Assembly (NCBI GenBank): GCA_002316015.1
Contig: DCCS01000033.1
Span: forward strand, 1 to 25,426
DNA length: 25,426 bases
Direction of reading: 5' to 3'
Source of the DNA: Prevotellaceae bacterium UBA1075
Lineage (GTDB): Bacteria; Bacteroidota; Bacteroidia; Bacteroidales; Bacteroidaceae
Shown here: piece after piece, positions 8,240-15,788 of the stretch
Layout: each line of letters begins with the position of its first letter
Numbering within the stretch: the stretch's first letter is position 1
The notes under the pieces: model-generated
Databases searched by the model: none
Seen by the model: the letters and a program-made list of their open reading frames with translations, nothing else
Told to the model about the DNA's origin: nothing
Translations under genes and position numbers: made by a program

Positions 8240-8322
8240 AAGCAGGGAAATACCCACACACAATCAGCAGAACATAAACAGACGAGGAATATTCTCCACC
8301 CACCAGAAAAAAGACATACACA

Positions 8323-10452
8323 ATGACAGACGCAACGAGGAAGAACCCACTGCTTGAGGGCGAGTACGGCACGCCACATAACACCGTCCCCTTCGACCGG
8401 CTCACGCTCTCCGACTACGAGGAAGCCATCATGGAAGGGATGCGCCAGGAGGAGGCGGCCATACGGGAGATAACGGACAACCCGGAGGAACCAACCTTTG
8501 AGAACACCATTCTGCCGCCCACTGACGAGTTGCTCAACCGCGCCACCACCATATTCTTCAACCTGCTCAGCTGCTGCACATCGGACGAGGCGGACAAACT
8601 GGCCGAGAAGTTGTCGCCACTCCTCACCGAGCATTCCAACAAGATTCTGCTCAACCAAAAACTCTTTGAACGCATAAAGTTTGTCAAGGAGCATGCCACG
8701 GGGTTGACTCTCGAGGAGCAGAAAGTACTTGACAATGCCTTTGACAGTTTCCAACGTGGAGGTGCCTGCCTGAGCGAAGAGGACAAGAAACGGCTTTCCC
8801 AATTACGCGTCGAACTGTCGGGACTCACGCTCCAGTTCAGCCAGAACTGCCTGAAGGAGACCAATGCCTATAGTATGCACATAAGGGACAGGGCACAACT
8901 GGCGGGACTTCCCGACACCGCCTTGGAGGCTGCCGCATTGGCAGCCAAGCAGAAGGGGGTCGAGGGATGGCTTTTCACACTGCACCAGCCCAGTTACGGC
9001 CCATTTATAACTTATGCTGACAACCGTGAGCTGCGTCGAGAACTTTATACAGCAAAGAACACCATTTGCTGCAAGGGGGGCGAGCATGACAACCGCCGAA
9101 TAGTAACCCGTATCGTCAATCTCAGGCGCGAGATAGCGCAACTGCTCGGCGAGGACACCTATGCCTGCCATGTACTCAAGCGGCGTATGGCCGAAACACC
9201 CTCCAATGTGTACGCGTTCATCAGGCAATTGGAAAAAGCTTACATGCCCAAAGCCAAAGAAGATGTGACTGACGTGGAGGCTCTTGCCAAGAGGCTCGAG
9301 GGAAAGGACTTTGTGCTTGAGCCCTGGGACTACTCCTACTACGGGCAGAAACTGAAAAAAGAGCGGTTTTCCCTGGACTCCGAGATGTTGCGTCCCTACT
9401 TTCGCCTGGAAAAAGTCAAGGAGGGCATCTTTGGCCTGGCCACAAGGCTGTACGGCATCACTTTCCACCGCCGCAAGGACATTCCCGTATATCATCCGGA
9501 TGTGGAAGCCTACGAGGTGCACGATGAGGACGGCTCGTACCTGGCAATACTCTATGCCGACTTTTATCCACGCGACAACAAGCAGAGCGGAGCCTGGATG
9601 ACCAGTTACGCCGAGCAGTATGTCGACCACGAAGGCAAGGACCATCGCCCACATGTGAGCATCACCATGAATCTGACCAAGCCCACAGAGGACAAGCCCT
9701 CACTGCTTACGCTGGGCGAGGTAGAAACCTTTCTGCATGAGTTTGGGCATGCCTTGCACAGCATCTTCTCGCGCGTGCGCTTCATGTCGCTCAGCGGCAC
9801 CAACGTTTACTGGGATTTTGTGGAGTTGCCCTCGCAGTTCATGGAGAACTACGCCACGCAGGAACAGTTTCTGAACACCTTTGCCCACCACTACCAGACA
9901 GACGCACCTATGCCGTCCGAACTACTACAGCGCGTGAAGGACAGCACCAATTTCCAGTGCGGATACCAATGCATACGCCAGTTGAATTTCTGCCAGTTGG
10001 ACATGGCCTATTATGACCGCCACGAGGTGTTTTCCGAGGACGTGCCTGCCTTTGAAAAGAAGGTCTGGGCCAGGACCCGGCTACTGCCCCAGTTGCCGGA
10101 GACTTGCATGTCTGTCCAGTTCGGACACATCATGAGTGGTGGCTATGCGGCAGGATATTACAGTTACAAATGGGCCGAGGTGCTGGACGCTGACGCCTTC
10201 AGCCTTTTCCTGCAGAACGGCATCTTTGACCACCGTACAGCCGCCCGTTTCCGTCACGAGATACTGGAGCGCGGAGGAACAGAGCCCCCCATGCGGCTCT
10301 ACGAGCGTTTCCGTGGCCAGAAGCCCACCATCGACGCGCTACTCACACGCAATGGGGTCAAGGCATCCGCCACGGGCGCGTCCAAAGAAGAAGGAAAGGG
10401 AGCCCCACACACTGCCACGACGGGGCAGGACGAGAAGAGCCATAACATATAA
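8323..10452 (+). CDS. dcp: M3 family peptidyl-dipeptidase (Dcp-like)
   Basis: A 709-residue zinc metallopeptidase of family M3. The zinc site HEFGH lies at residues 472-476 within ETFLHEFGHALHS, and the third ligand Glu is about residue 501 (DFVELPSQFMENY). The C-terminal substrate-binding region with HIMSGGYAAGYYSYKWAEVLDAD matches dipeptidyl carboxypeptidases, which release C-terminal dipeptides. There is no signal peptide, so it is probably cytoplasmic and recycles peptides. The last 30 residues (after LLTRNG) are a polar, probably disordered extension. The dCMP deaminase gene begins 11 bases after the stop. Confidence 0.93.
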   Translation: MTDATRKNPLLEGEYGTPHNTVPFDRLTLSDYEEAIMEGMRQEEAAIREITDNPEEPTFENTILPPTDELLNRATTIFFNLLSCCTSDEADKLAEKLSPLLTEHSNKILLNQKLFERIKFVKEHATGLTLEEQKVLDNAFDSFQRGGACLSEEDKKRLSQLRVELSGLTLQFSQNCLKETNAYSMHIRDRAQLAGLPDTALEAAALAAKQKGVEGWLFTLHQPSYGPFITYADNRELRRELYTAKNTICCKGGEHDNRRIVTRIVNLRREIAQLLGEDTYACHVLKRRMAETPSNVYAFIRQLEKAYMPKAKEDVTDVEALAKRLEGKDFVLEPWDYSYYGQKLKKERFSLDSEMLRPYFRLEKVKEGIFGLATRLYGITFHRRKDIPVYHPDVEAYEVHDEDGSYLAILYADFYPRDNKQSGAWMTSYAEQYVDHEGKDHRPHVSITMNLTKPTEDKPSLLTLGEVETFLHEFGHALHSIFSRVRFMSLSGTNVYWDFVELPSQFMENYATQEQFLNTFAHHYQTDAPMPSELLQRVKDSTNFQCGYQCIRQLNFCQLDMAYYDRHEVFSEDVPAFEKKVWARTRLLPQLPETCMSVQFGHIMSGGYAAGYYSYKWAEVLDADAFSLFLQNGIFDHRTAARFRHEILERGGTEPPMRLYERFRGQKPTIDALLTRNGVKASATGASKEEGKGAPHTATTGQDEKSHNI

Positions 10453-10463
10453 AGCCCACCATC

Positions 10464-10919
10464 ATGGACAAGCAGAAAGAACTTGACAGCCGCTACCTGC
10501 GCATGGCACACATCTGGAGCGAGAACAGCTATTGCCGCCGCCGCCAGGTGGGCGCACTCATTGTGAAGGACAAGCGCATCATCAGCGACGGATACAATGG
10601 TACCCCATCAGGCTTCGAAAATGTGTGCGAGGACGAAAACAATACCACCAAGCCCTATGTGCTGCATGCCGAAGCAAACGCCATCACCAAGATTGCACGC
10701 AGCAACAACAACAGCGACGGAAGCACGCTCTACGTCACCGACTCCCCCTGCGTGGAGTGTGCCAAACTCATCATACAGGCAGGCATACACCGCGTGGTGT
10801 ACGCACGGGACTACAGACTTTCCGACGGGATTGACCTGCTGCGCAGGGCAGGCATTGAGGTCGAACTGCTAAGTCCTTTCCCATCGTCCCACACACGAGA
10901 AGACACGGGGCAACTATAA
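10464..10919 (+). CDS. dCMP deaminase (ComEB-like)
   Basis: A zinc enzyme of 151 residues that deaminates dCMP to dUMP, feeding dTMP synthesis. It shows the deaminase zinc motif HAE (68-70 in YVLHAEANAITK) and PCVEC (Cys 96 and Cys 99), plus the N-terminal NSYCRRRQVGALIVKD and DGYNGTPSGF of deoxycytidylate deaminases. The last 15 residues are a non-conserved tail. Its position between the M3 peptidase and the S41 protease matches a gene order I recall from other Bacteroidales, so the linkage is probably by transcription rather than shared function. Confidence 0.92.
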   Translation: MDKQKELDSRYLRMAHIWSENSYCRRRQVGALIVKDKRIISDGYNGTPSGFENVCEDENNTTKPYVLHAEANAITKIARSNNNSDGSTLYVTDSPCVECAKLIIQAGIHRVVYARDYRLSDGIDLLRRAGIEVELLSPFPSSHTREDTGQL

Positions 10920-11023
10920 CCCCTGGCACGTCTGATGTTCTTCCCCACCCAATCAGTCGCGGGCGGAGGGCCACAAAACAGCGAAACCCAAAACTCCAAC
11001 AGATTTCCACAAACTATCAAGAT

Positions 11024-12646
11024 ATGGACAACAACTTAAAAGGACGCCTCACACCACTGCTCATTTCACTGGGCATCATCGTAGGCATACTCATCGGCAC
11101 ATTCTGCACCAGCCACTTTGCCGGCAACCGCTTGAGCATCATCAACACAGGAAGCAACAAACTGAGTTATCTGCTCCAGATAATCGACAACAACTATGTA
11201 GATACTGTGAATATGCCGCAGTTAGTAGAGGATGCCATGCCATGCATCCTCAAGGAACTCGACCCGCACAGCAGTTACCTGAGCGTGCAAGATGCCCAAA
11301 AGGCCGATGATGACCTGCGTGGCTCATTCAGCGGTATCGGTGTGAGCTTTGTGATGCAGAAAGACACTGTCAATGTCATGTCGGTCATTCACGGAGGCCC
11401 TGCTGAAAAAGTGGGACTGCTGGCTGGAGACCGCATAGTGACAGCCAACGGGAAATCACTAGTAGGTATGGAGTCAGAGGAAGTGATGAAGCACCTCAAG
11501 GGTGCCAAAGGAAGTAAGGTAAAGTTGGGCATCGTGCGTCATGGCACGCATGGAACCACCTACTTCACCGTGGTACGCGGCGACATTCCTGTAGAAAGCG
11601 TGGAGGCATACTATATGGTCAATGACAACATAGGCTACATGCGTGTGAAAAAGTTTGGCGAACACACCTACGCAGAGATGCTGGTGGCTCTGGCAGAATT
11701 GGGACTGAAAGGAATGGATGGCCTGATTATCGACCTTCGCGGTGATGTCGGAGGCTACATGCACATTGCCATACAGATGGCCAACGAGTTTCTGCCCAAG
11801 GGCAGGCTTATCGTCTACACCCAAGGCCGCAAGAGTCCCCGCGAGGAATTCCGCAGCGACGGACGCGGCTCATTCCAGTCCCTGCCCCTGGTTGTGCTGG
11901 TTGACGAGGGAAGCGCAAGTTCAAGCGAGATTTTCGCGGGAGCCATCCAAGACAACGACCGTGGCACTATCGTAGGACGCCGAACCTTTGGCAAGGGACT
12001 GGTACAACAGCCCATTGAATTCCGCGACGGAAGTGTAGTACGCCTCACCGTCGCGCGCTACTATACACCCAGCGGCAGATGCATACAGAAACCCTATGTG
12101 AAAGGTCACGACGAGGAGTACGAGAATGAGCTCTTGGCCCGCTATGAGCGTGGAGAGTTTTTCTCCCAAGACAGCATCCACCAGGATGGTCCATCCTACA
12201 AGACACGACTTGGACGCACCGTATATGGCGGCGGTGGAATTGTACCCGATGTGTTCATCCCCGAAGACACCACTGCCGTAACCTCCTATTTCCGCGAGGC
12301 ACTCTTCACCGGACTCATCCGACAGTTCGCCTTCGCCTACACCGATGCCAATCGCGAGAAACTACAAGAATACCCCACTGCCGCCCAACTGGAGAAATAC
12401 TTGCGTAGCCAGGGACTTCTGGAGCAGTTTGCACGCTTTGCCGAGCAGCACTCATTGCGCCGCCGCAATCTCATGCTGCGCAAGAGCCGCATACTCTTTG
12501 AGCGCGCTATCTACGGAAACATCATCTACAACGCATTGGACTTGAGCGAGTACATTCAATTCACCAATGAGGATGACCCAACTGTGCTCCGTGCCGTGGA
12601 TATACTTGAGAAAGGAGAATCTGTGCCCAAAAAGCCAGAGAAATGA
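11024..12646 (+). CDS. S41 family C-terminal processing protease
   Basis: A 540-residue protease of the CtpA/Prc family. It has an N-terminal membrane anchor (about 11-30), which places the rest in the periplasm. A PDZ domain spans about 95-185 (GSFSGIGVSFV through GGPAEKVGLLAGDRIVTANGKSL). The catalytic serine is about residue 299 in DEGSASSSEIFAGA, with lysine about 324 in RRTFGKG, the 25-residue spacing usual for the family. GLIIDLRGDVGG and a C-terminal helical extension (400-540) also fit. It may trim envelope proteins or peptidoglycan enzymes. It closes the rightward gene run; no further gene follows before the convergent vsr. Confidence 0.92.
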   Translation: MDNNLKGRLTPLLISLGIIVGILIGTFCTSHFAGNRLSIINTGSNKLSYLLQIIDNNYVDTVNMPQLVEDAMPCILKELDPHSSYLSVQDAQKADDDLRGSFSGIGVSFVMQKDTVNVMSVIHGGPAEKVGLLAGDRIVTANGKSLVGMESEEVMKHLKGAKGSKVKLGIVRHGTHGTTYFTVVRGDIPVESVEAYYMVNDNIGYMRVKKFGEHTYAEMLVALAELGLKGMDGLIIDLRGDVGGYMHIAIQMANEFLPKGRLIVYTQGRKSPREEFRSDGRGSFQSLPLVVLVDEGSASSSEIFAGAIQDNDRGTIVGRRTFGKGLVQQPIEFRDGSVVRLTVARYYTPSGRCIQKPYVKGHDEEYENELLARYERGEFFSQDSIHQDGPSYKTRLGRTVYGGGGIVPDVFIPEDTTAVTSYFREALFTGLIRQFAFAYTDANREKLQEYPTAAQLEKYLRSQGLLEQFARFAEQHSLRRRNLMLRKSRILFERAIYGNIIYNALDLSEYIQFTNEDDPTVLRAVDILEKGESVPKKPEK

Positions 12647-12740
12647 GCCTGCATTGGCCTGGTCACACAAAGCCAGTCCCTCCCTGTATTATGACAAAAA
12701 CAAAAAGAAAGGAAGTGACACATGTGGGCAAAGACACAAC

Positions 12741-12890
12741 ATTCGCAACAACAGGATTTTCGTCCGGACTCCACCTCTCTGCCTTTGTAGGAAGTACTAA
12801 AGATAAAGAAAGGCTACGTGTATTCGCATGATGCCGTCATAACCTGGACTCCACCTCTACCTTTGTAGGAAGCACTAAAGAAGAAGTACA
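12741..12890 (+). repeat. Two diverged copies of an ~80-bp unit
   Basis: Copy 1 begins ATTCGCA at 12741 and copy 2 ATTCGCA at 12822. After about 18 variable bases both carry GGACTCCACCTCT (12766 and 12846), then CCTTTGTAGGAAG and then ACTAAAGA. Copy 1 has two extra bases in the middle. The core of copy 2 contains TACCTTTG, a match to the Bacteroidetes -7 element; copy 1 reads TGCCTTTG at the same place. Confidence 0.75.
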
Positions 12891-12913
12891 AAAGAAGAGG
12901 AAGGCGGTACACA

Positions 12914-12954
12914 GGCAAGCGGCACAGGGGGCAGATTTCCCCGTGCCGCTTGCC
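12914..12954. terminator. Strong hairpin in the S41/vsr convergent gap
   Basis: Arms GGCAAGCGGCAC (12914-12925) and GTGCCGCTTGCC (12943-12954) are perfectly complementary, and GGGG/CCCC continue the stem inside after a bulged A. No T-run follows on the plus strand. On the minus strand a pyrimidine-rich stretch follows after some 15 bases. It may stop transcription from either side, but it is not a canonical intrinsic terminator. Confidence 0.5.
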
Positions 12955-13064
12955 GTCCTGCCAAATTGCACACACCGTACCCGAACGGCATGGAAACCAC
13001 CGAAGGTACAAGAACCATACCAAGACGTAACTGGGACTCGCGGTCATTCTGCAACCTGCGGATG

Positions 13065-13601
13065 TTATTGTCCGTCACATGACCCAGAGGGTCTGCCCTT
13101 AGTTTTTGCCACAGGTTCCGCTGCCGCAGGCAACCCACCTTCATCTGGTACATGGTAGCGGGGGCTTGGATGGTTATCACGCAGATAGATACGGTTTAGC
13201 GTGAAGGCCAAAGACTCCAAGGTCTGCTGTCTGACGGGCGGTCTCAGCTGGCATTCCCATACGACGATACAATGCCAGCCCATCTGAGCCAAGCGTACCT
13301 GCTCGTCACGGTCGCGGCATCTGTTACGCTCTATCTTCGTCCGCCAAAACTCGGTGCGCGTCTTTGGCAAGTGGAAAAAAGCACAGCCTTCGTGTCCATG
13401 CCAGAAACATCCGTTGACGAAAATGACCGTACGATAACGCCTCAGCACGATATCGGGATGACCTGGCAGACGCGGGTGGTTGAGCCTGTAGCGAAATCCC
13501 ATACTGAACAGAAACTTGCGTACCAAGAGTTCAGGTTTTGTGTCACGGCTCTTGATAGCTGCCATGCAGCGGTGACGCTGCTCGCTTGTCATCCGGTCCA
13601 T
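13065..13601 (-). CDS. vsr: Very short patch repair endonuclease (Vsr)
   Basis: A 178-residue protein of the Vsr family, which nicks DNA 5' of the T in T:G mismatches created by deamination of 5-methylcytosine. It opens with MTSEQRHRCMAAIKSRDTKPELLVRK and carries the core LPGHPDIVLRRYRTVIFVNGCFW with the catalytic Asp, then FWHGH, CAFF and TKIERNRCRD with zinc-ligand candidates. The C-terminal 35 residues are a variable tail. Vsr genes usually sit next to a Dcm-type cytosine methylase, but none is present in the window. It starts 36 bases after the PH-domain gene on the same strand, so the two are probably co-transcribed. Confidence 0.92.
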   Translation of the reverse strand: MDRMTSEQRHRCMAAIKSRDTKPELLVRKFLFSMGFRYRLNHPRLPGHPDIVLRRYRTVIFVNGCFWHGHEGCAFFHLPKTRTEFWRTKIERNRCRDRDEQVRLAQMGWHCIVVWECQLRPPVRQQTLESLAFTLNRIYLRDNHPSPRYHVPDEGGLPAAAEPVAKTKGRPSGSCDGQ

Positions 13602-13637
13602 GGAAGCCTGTCACCACAAACCCGCTGCACGTTCCCC

Positions 13638-14186
13638 TCAGTCATTGCCATCGCCAGCGATCCCCACACTTTGTGTACTGCTAAGTGACGATGTGGGCTG
13701 CTTTCTTTTTCCTATAGCACCGGCTATAGCTTTCTTCACCTCCATGGGACTCGCTATATGAGTGAGTTTGTGTGTGCTGCCACCACTTCCCACCAATTCT
13801 ATGTCACCAGTGCCCAGCATACGCTGCAGAAGCGTCTGCGAGAAATTCACGGTTTCGACCTTGAACAGGGGGATCTCCTTAATCTCTATATCGAGGATGC
13901 CGTCCTTTTGCACAAAACGTGTGTCGGTGACAGCAAACTCAGTGCGGGAGCGCAGGATATAGCCCCACAGTGCCAACAGCAAGGCTACTGCCAGCGATGC
14001 CCATGAGGTGCATCTTAATGCTGTTCCATGTTCTGGATAGAAATGTGAGGCAACCAGCAAGGCCACAAAAAGCAGCCCCAAGATATAGCTCCAGATGACT
14101 TGACATGCCGTGAAAGTCCAGTGGTAATGTCCGCGCAATACGATTGACTCGCCTTCCTCAAGGCTCTTGGTGATGTAGTTACTCAT
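13638..14186 (-). CDS. Bacterial PH-domain membrane protein
   Basis: The start at 14186 (MSNYITKSLEEGE) gives 182 residues and is preceded by a purine-rich TAAGGAGGGAGACC; the open frame extends 31 codons further but runs through the promoter. Two membrane helices (about 28-48 and 60-78) are followed by a bacterial PH domain (bPH_2/YdbT type, about 80-158) containing RTEFAVTDTRFVQKDGILDI, IPLFKVETVNFSQTLLQRMLGTGDIEL and the final helix PMEVKKAI. The biochemical function of these proteins is unknown. Its pairing with vsr looks like chance neighbourhood rather than shared pathway. Confidence 0.85.
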   Translation of the reverse strand: MSNYITKSLEEGESIVLRGHYHWTFTACQVIWSYILGLLFVALLVASHFYPEHGTALRCTSWASLAVALLLALWGYILRSRTEFAVTDTRFVQKDGILDIEIKEIPLFKVETVNFSQTLLQRMLGTGDIELVGSGGSTHKLTHIASPMEVKKAIAGAIGKRKQPTSSLSSTQSVGIAGDGND

Positions 14187-14218
14187 GGTCTCCCTCCTTA
14201 TATATATATGTGCCAAAA

Positions 14219-14242
14219 CAAAGGTACAACTTAATTTACAAA
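14219..14242 (-). promoter_or_regulatory. Promoter of the PH-domain/vsr pair
   Basis: On the minus strand TACCTTTG (14219-14226) lies 33 bases before the ATG. A TTTG (14239-14242) lies 12 bases upstream, shorter than the usual 19-21 spacing, so only the -7 box is convincing. Confidence 0.6.
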
Positions 14243-14410
14243 GAGCCCTTCCGTATGCACAAAAAAGTTCCTTTCCCAATATGGGCTATCACCGGAGGCA
14301 CATCCCTCGAGCCCACAACCTGCTGTCATCACCTCATGGCGGCTCGTGCCCACCTGCTGCAAGAAGGAGGTGACAGGCATGACGGCATGACGTGAAATAG
14401 CCAAGAAAAA

Positions 14411-14468
14411 GTATCTTGGTTCACTTGGGCAAGTATCCCATTATACCTGAGATAGTAAACCAAGATAC
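14411..14468. repeat. 11-bp inverted repeat upstream of crcB
   Basis: GTATCTTGGTT (14411-14421) and AACCAAGATAC (14458-14468) are perfect inverted copies 36 bases apart. Between them lies a compact dyad ACTTG-GG-CAAGT (14423-14434), and GGCAAGTG recurs just after the right arm. The arrangement looks like regulator binding sites or a leader structure. Confidence 0.6.
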
Positions 14469-14530
14469 CAGGGCAAGTGATATAAGAAAACAAAGAACAG
14501 CCTTTCCCCTCTCGGCATTGAGGAATTTCG

Positions 14531-14538
14531 TACCTTTG
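14531..14538 (+). promoter_or_regulatory. Candidate -7 element of crcB
   Basis: TACCTTTG matches TAnnTTTG and lies 49 bases before the chosen crcB start. No TTTG is seen at 19-21 bases upstream. Confidence 0.55.
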
Positions 14539-14586
14539 CATTTGCAGGAATGCGCTGACGGCACATTGAGAACAAGAAGGCAAGTT

Positions 14587-14943
14587 ATGGAAGCAAGTAT
14601 GTGGGGCAAGGTGATTGCCGTGTTTGTGGGTTCGGGATTAGGAGGCGTATGCCGCTGGAGCATTAGCCAGATGGCTCACACATCGTGGCCTGTCGGCACC
14701 CTGGCCGTGAATGTGGCAGGATGCTTCTTGCTGGGACTGCTCAGCAAGATGGCTCCAGGCAGCGAGACCATGCGCCTGCTGCTGATGACGGGATTCTGCG
14801 GAGGGTTCACCACCTTCTCTACCTTCGTGAACGAGAACATGACCCTGATGCGTACAGGCCAGGCACTCAGCCTCGCGCTCTATGCAGGCGGCAGTCTCGC
14901 ACTGGGACTTGCAGCCGCAGCCATTGGCTACAAGTGTGCATGA
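14587..14943 (+). CDS. crcB: Fluoride exporter CrcB (Fluc)
   Basis: From ATG 14587 the protein is 118 residues, the usual length for this dual-topology fluoride channel; an alternative ATG lies 12 bases later (MWGKV). The upstream part of the open frame contains the promoter and is not coding. Four membrane segments are visible, with the family motifs GSGLGGVCRW near the N-terminus, TLAVNVAGCFLLG with the pore Asn, and TGFCGGFTTFSTF with the phenylalanine box and Na-site region. A single CrcB gene implies a homodimer. The HAD gene follows after 27 bases. Confidence 0.92.
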   Translation: MEASMWGKVIAVFVGSGLGGVCRWSISQMAHTSWPVGTLAVNVAGCFLLGLLSKMAPGSETMRLLLMTGFCGGFTTFSTFVNENMTLMRTGQALSLALYAGGSLALGLAAAAIGYKCA

Positions 14944-14970
14944 CACGCACCAGGAAAAAACGAGTTACTT

Positions 14971-15630
14971 ATGGAAAAGAACGATGCAAGAACCACGCCA
15001 CAGGGGGTCGACACTATAGTGTTTGACTTCGGCGGCGTTCTGATTGACTGGAACCCGCGCTACTTCTTCCGCACCTATTTCAACAATGACGAGCGCATGG
15101 AGTATTTCCTAAGCCATGTGTGCAGCCCCGAATGGAACGAGAAGCAAGATGCGGGACGCACCATAGCCGAGGCCACAGCCGAGGCCAAGTCGCTTCACCC
15201 CGAGTATTCAGAAGCCATCGACTGTTACTACGGCCACTTTGCCGACTGCCTGGGCGGTTCCATAGAGCGGAATGTGGCACGGCTGCGTCTGTACAAGCGG
15301 GAAGGGTACCGGCTCTATGGCTTGACCAACTGGCCTGCCGAGACTTTCCATTACGCGCTGGAACGTTTTGACTTTCTCCAACTGTTTGACGGCATCGTGG
15401 TCTCTGGTGTCGAGAAAGTGAAGAAGCCCGACCCACGCATCTACCAGATTCTGCTCTCGCGCTACAAACTGAATGCCGGCGAGTGCCTCTTCCTCGATGA
15501 CCGCGAGGAGAACCTGGAAACTGCAAGGAAACTGGGATTCAAGGTGGAACTGATAACAAACGGACATAAACAGAAGCGGTCTCATCCATCATCCCCCAAC
15601 ACGTCAGCAACAGGAAAGCAGAAGGGCTGA
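14971..15630 (+). CDS. HAD superfamily phosphatase (subfamily IA-like)
   Basis: A 219-residue soluble hydrolase. Motif I is FDFGGVLIDWN with the nucleophile Asp at about residue 19. Motif II is the Thr of YGLTNW, motif III the Lys in GVEKVKKPDPRIY, and motif IV is LFLDDREENLETA with the acidic pair. The helical cap between motifs I and II places it with YihX-like/HAD-IA enzymes, which dephosphorylate small sugar phosphates or similar. The substrate cannot be inferred. The last 20 residues are a polar tail. It probably shares the crcB transcript. Confidence 0.87.
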   Translation: MEKNDARTTPQGVDTIVFDFGGVLIDWNPRYFFRTYFNNDERMEYFLSHVCSPEWNEKQDAGRTIAEATAEAKSLHPEYSEAIDCYYGHFADCLGGSIERNVARLRLYKREGYRLYGLTNWPAETFHYALERFDFLQLFDGIVVSGVEKVKKPDPRIYQILLSRYKLNAGECLFLDDREENLETARKLGFKVELITNGHKQKRSHPSSPNTSATGKQKG

Positions 15631-15788
15631 AAACGGGTTCGTAACACTACCGCGCAGGGGATACCCGGCACAATGCAGGTACCAGGAGTGCCGTAAAGCA
15701 TGAACCCCGCGAACCACATGCCAGAGGAGAGACTGCATATTAACATATCGCCAGAATGAGGACTAACCATATCTAATAAATACAAGAC

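Larger units (their letters stand above)
12647..13064. other. Convergent intergenic region with duplication and hairpin
   Basis: This 418-base stretch separates the S41 protease gene (rightward) from vsr (leftward). I see no credible protein-coding gene. It contains two diverged copies of an approximately 80-base unit (12741-12809 and 12822-12890) and a strong hairpin at 12914-12954. Minus-strand frames at its right edge are shadows of vsr or run through the hairpin. Confidence 0.65.
14187..14586. other. Divergent intergenic region, PH-domain gene and crcB
   Basis: A 400-base stretch without a credible gene. It holds the leftward promoter at 14219-14242, a GC-rich segment (about 14285-14395) in which I recognise nothing, a dyad-rich block at 14409-14478 and the rightward -7-like TACCTTTG at 14531. 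I looked for a fluoride riboswitch before crcB and did not find its conserved sequence. Confidence 0.55.

Noticed and set aside
12875..13180. Leftward 101-residue frame beside vsr
   Set aside because: It overlaps the vsr 3' end in another frame and reads through the strong hairpin; no recognisable features.
14187..14586. Fluoride riboswitch upstream of crcB
   Set aside because: I could not find the conserved riboswitch sequence by eye; the visible dyads do not fit it. A covariance search would decide.
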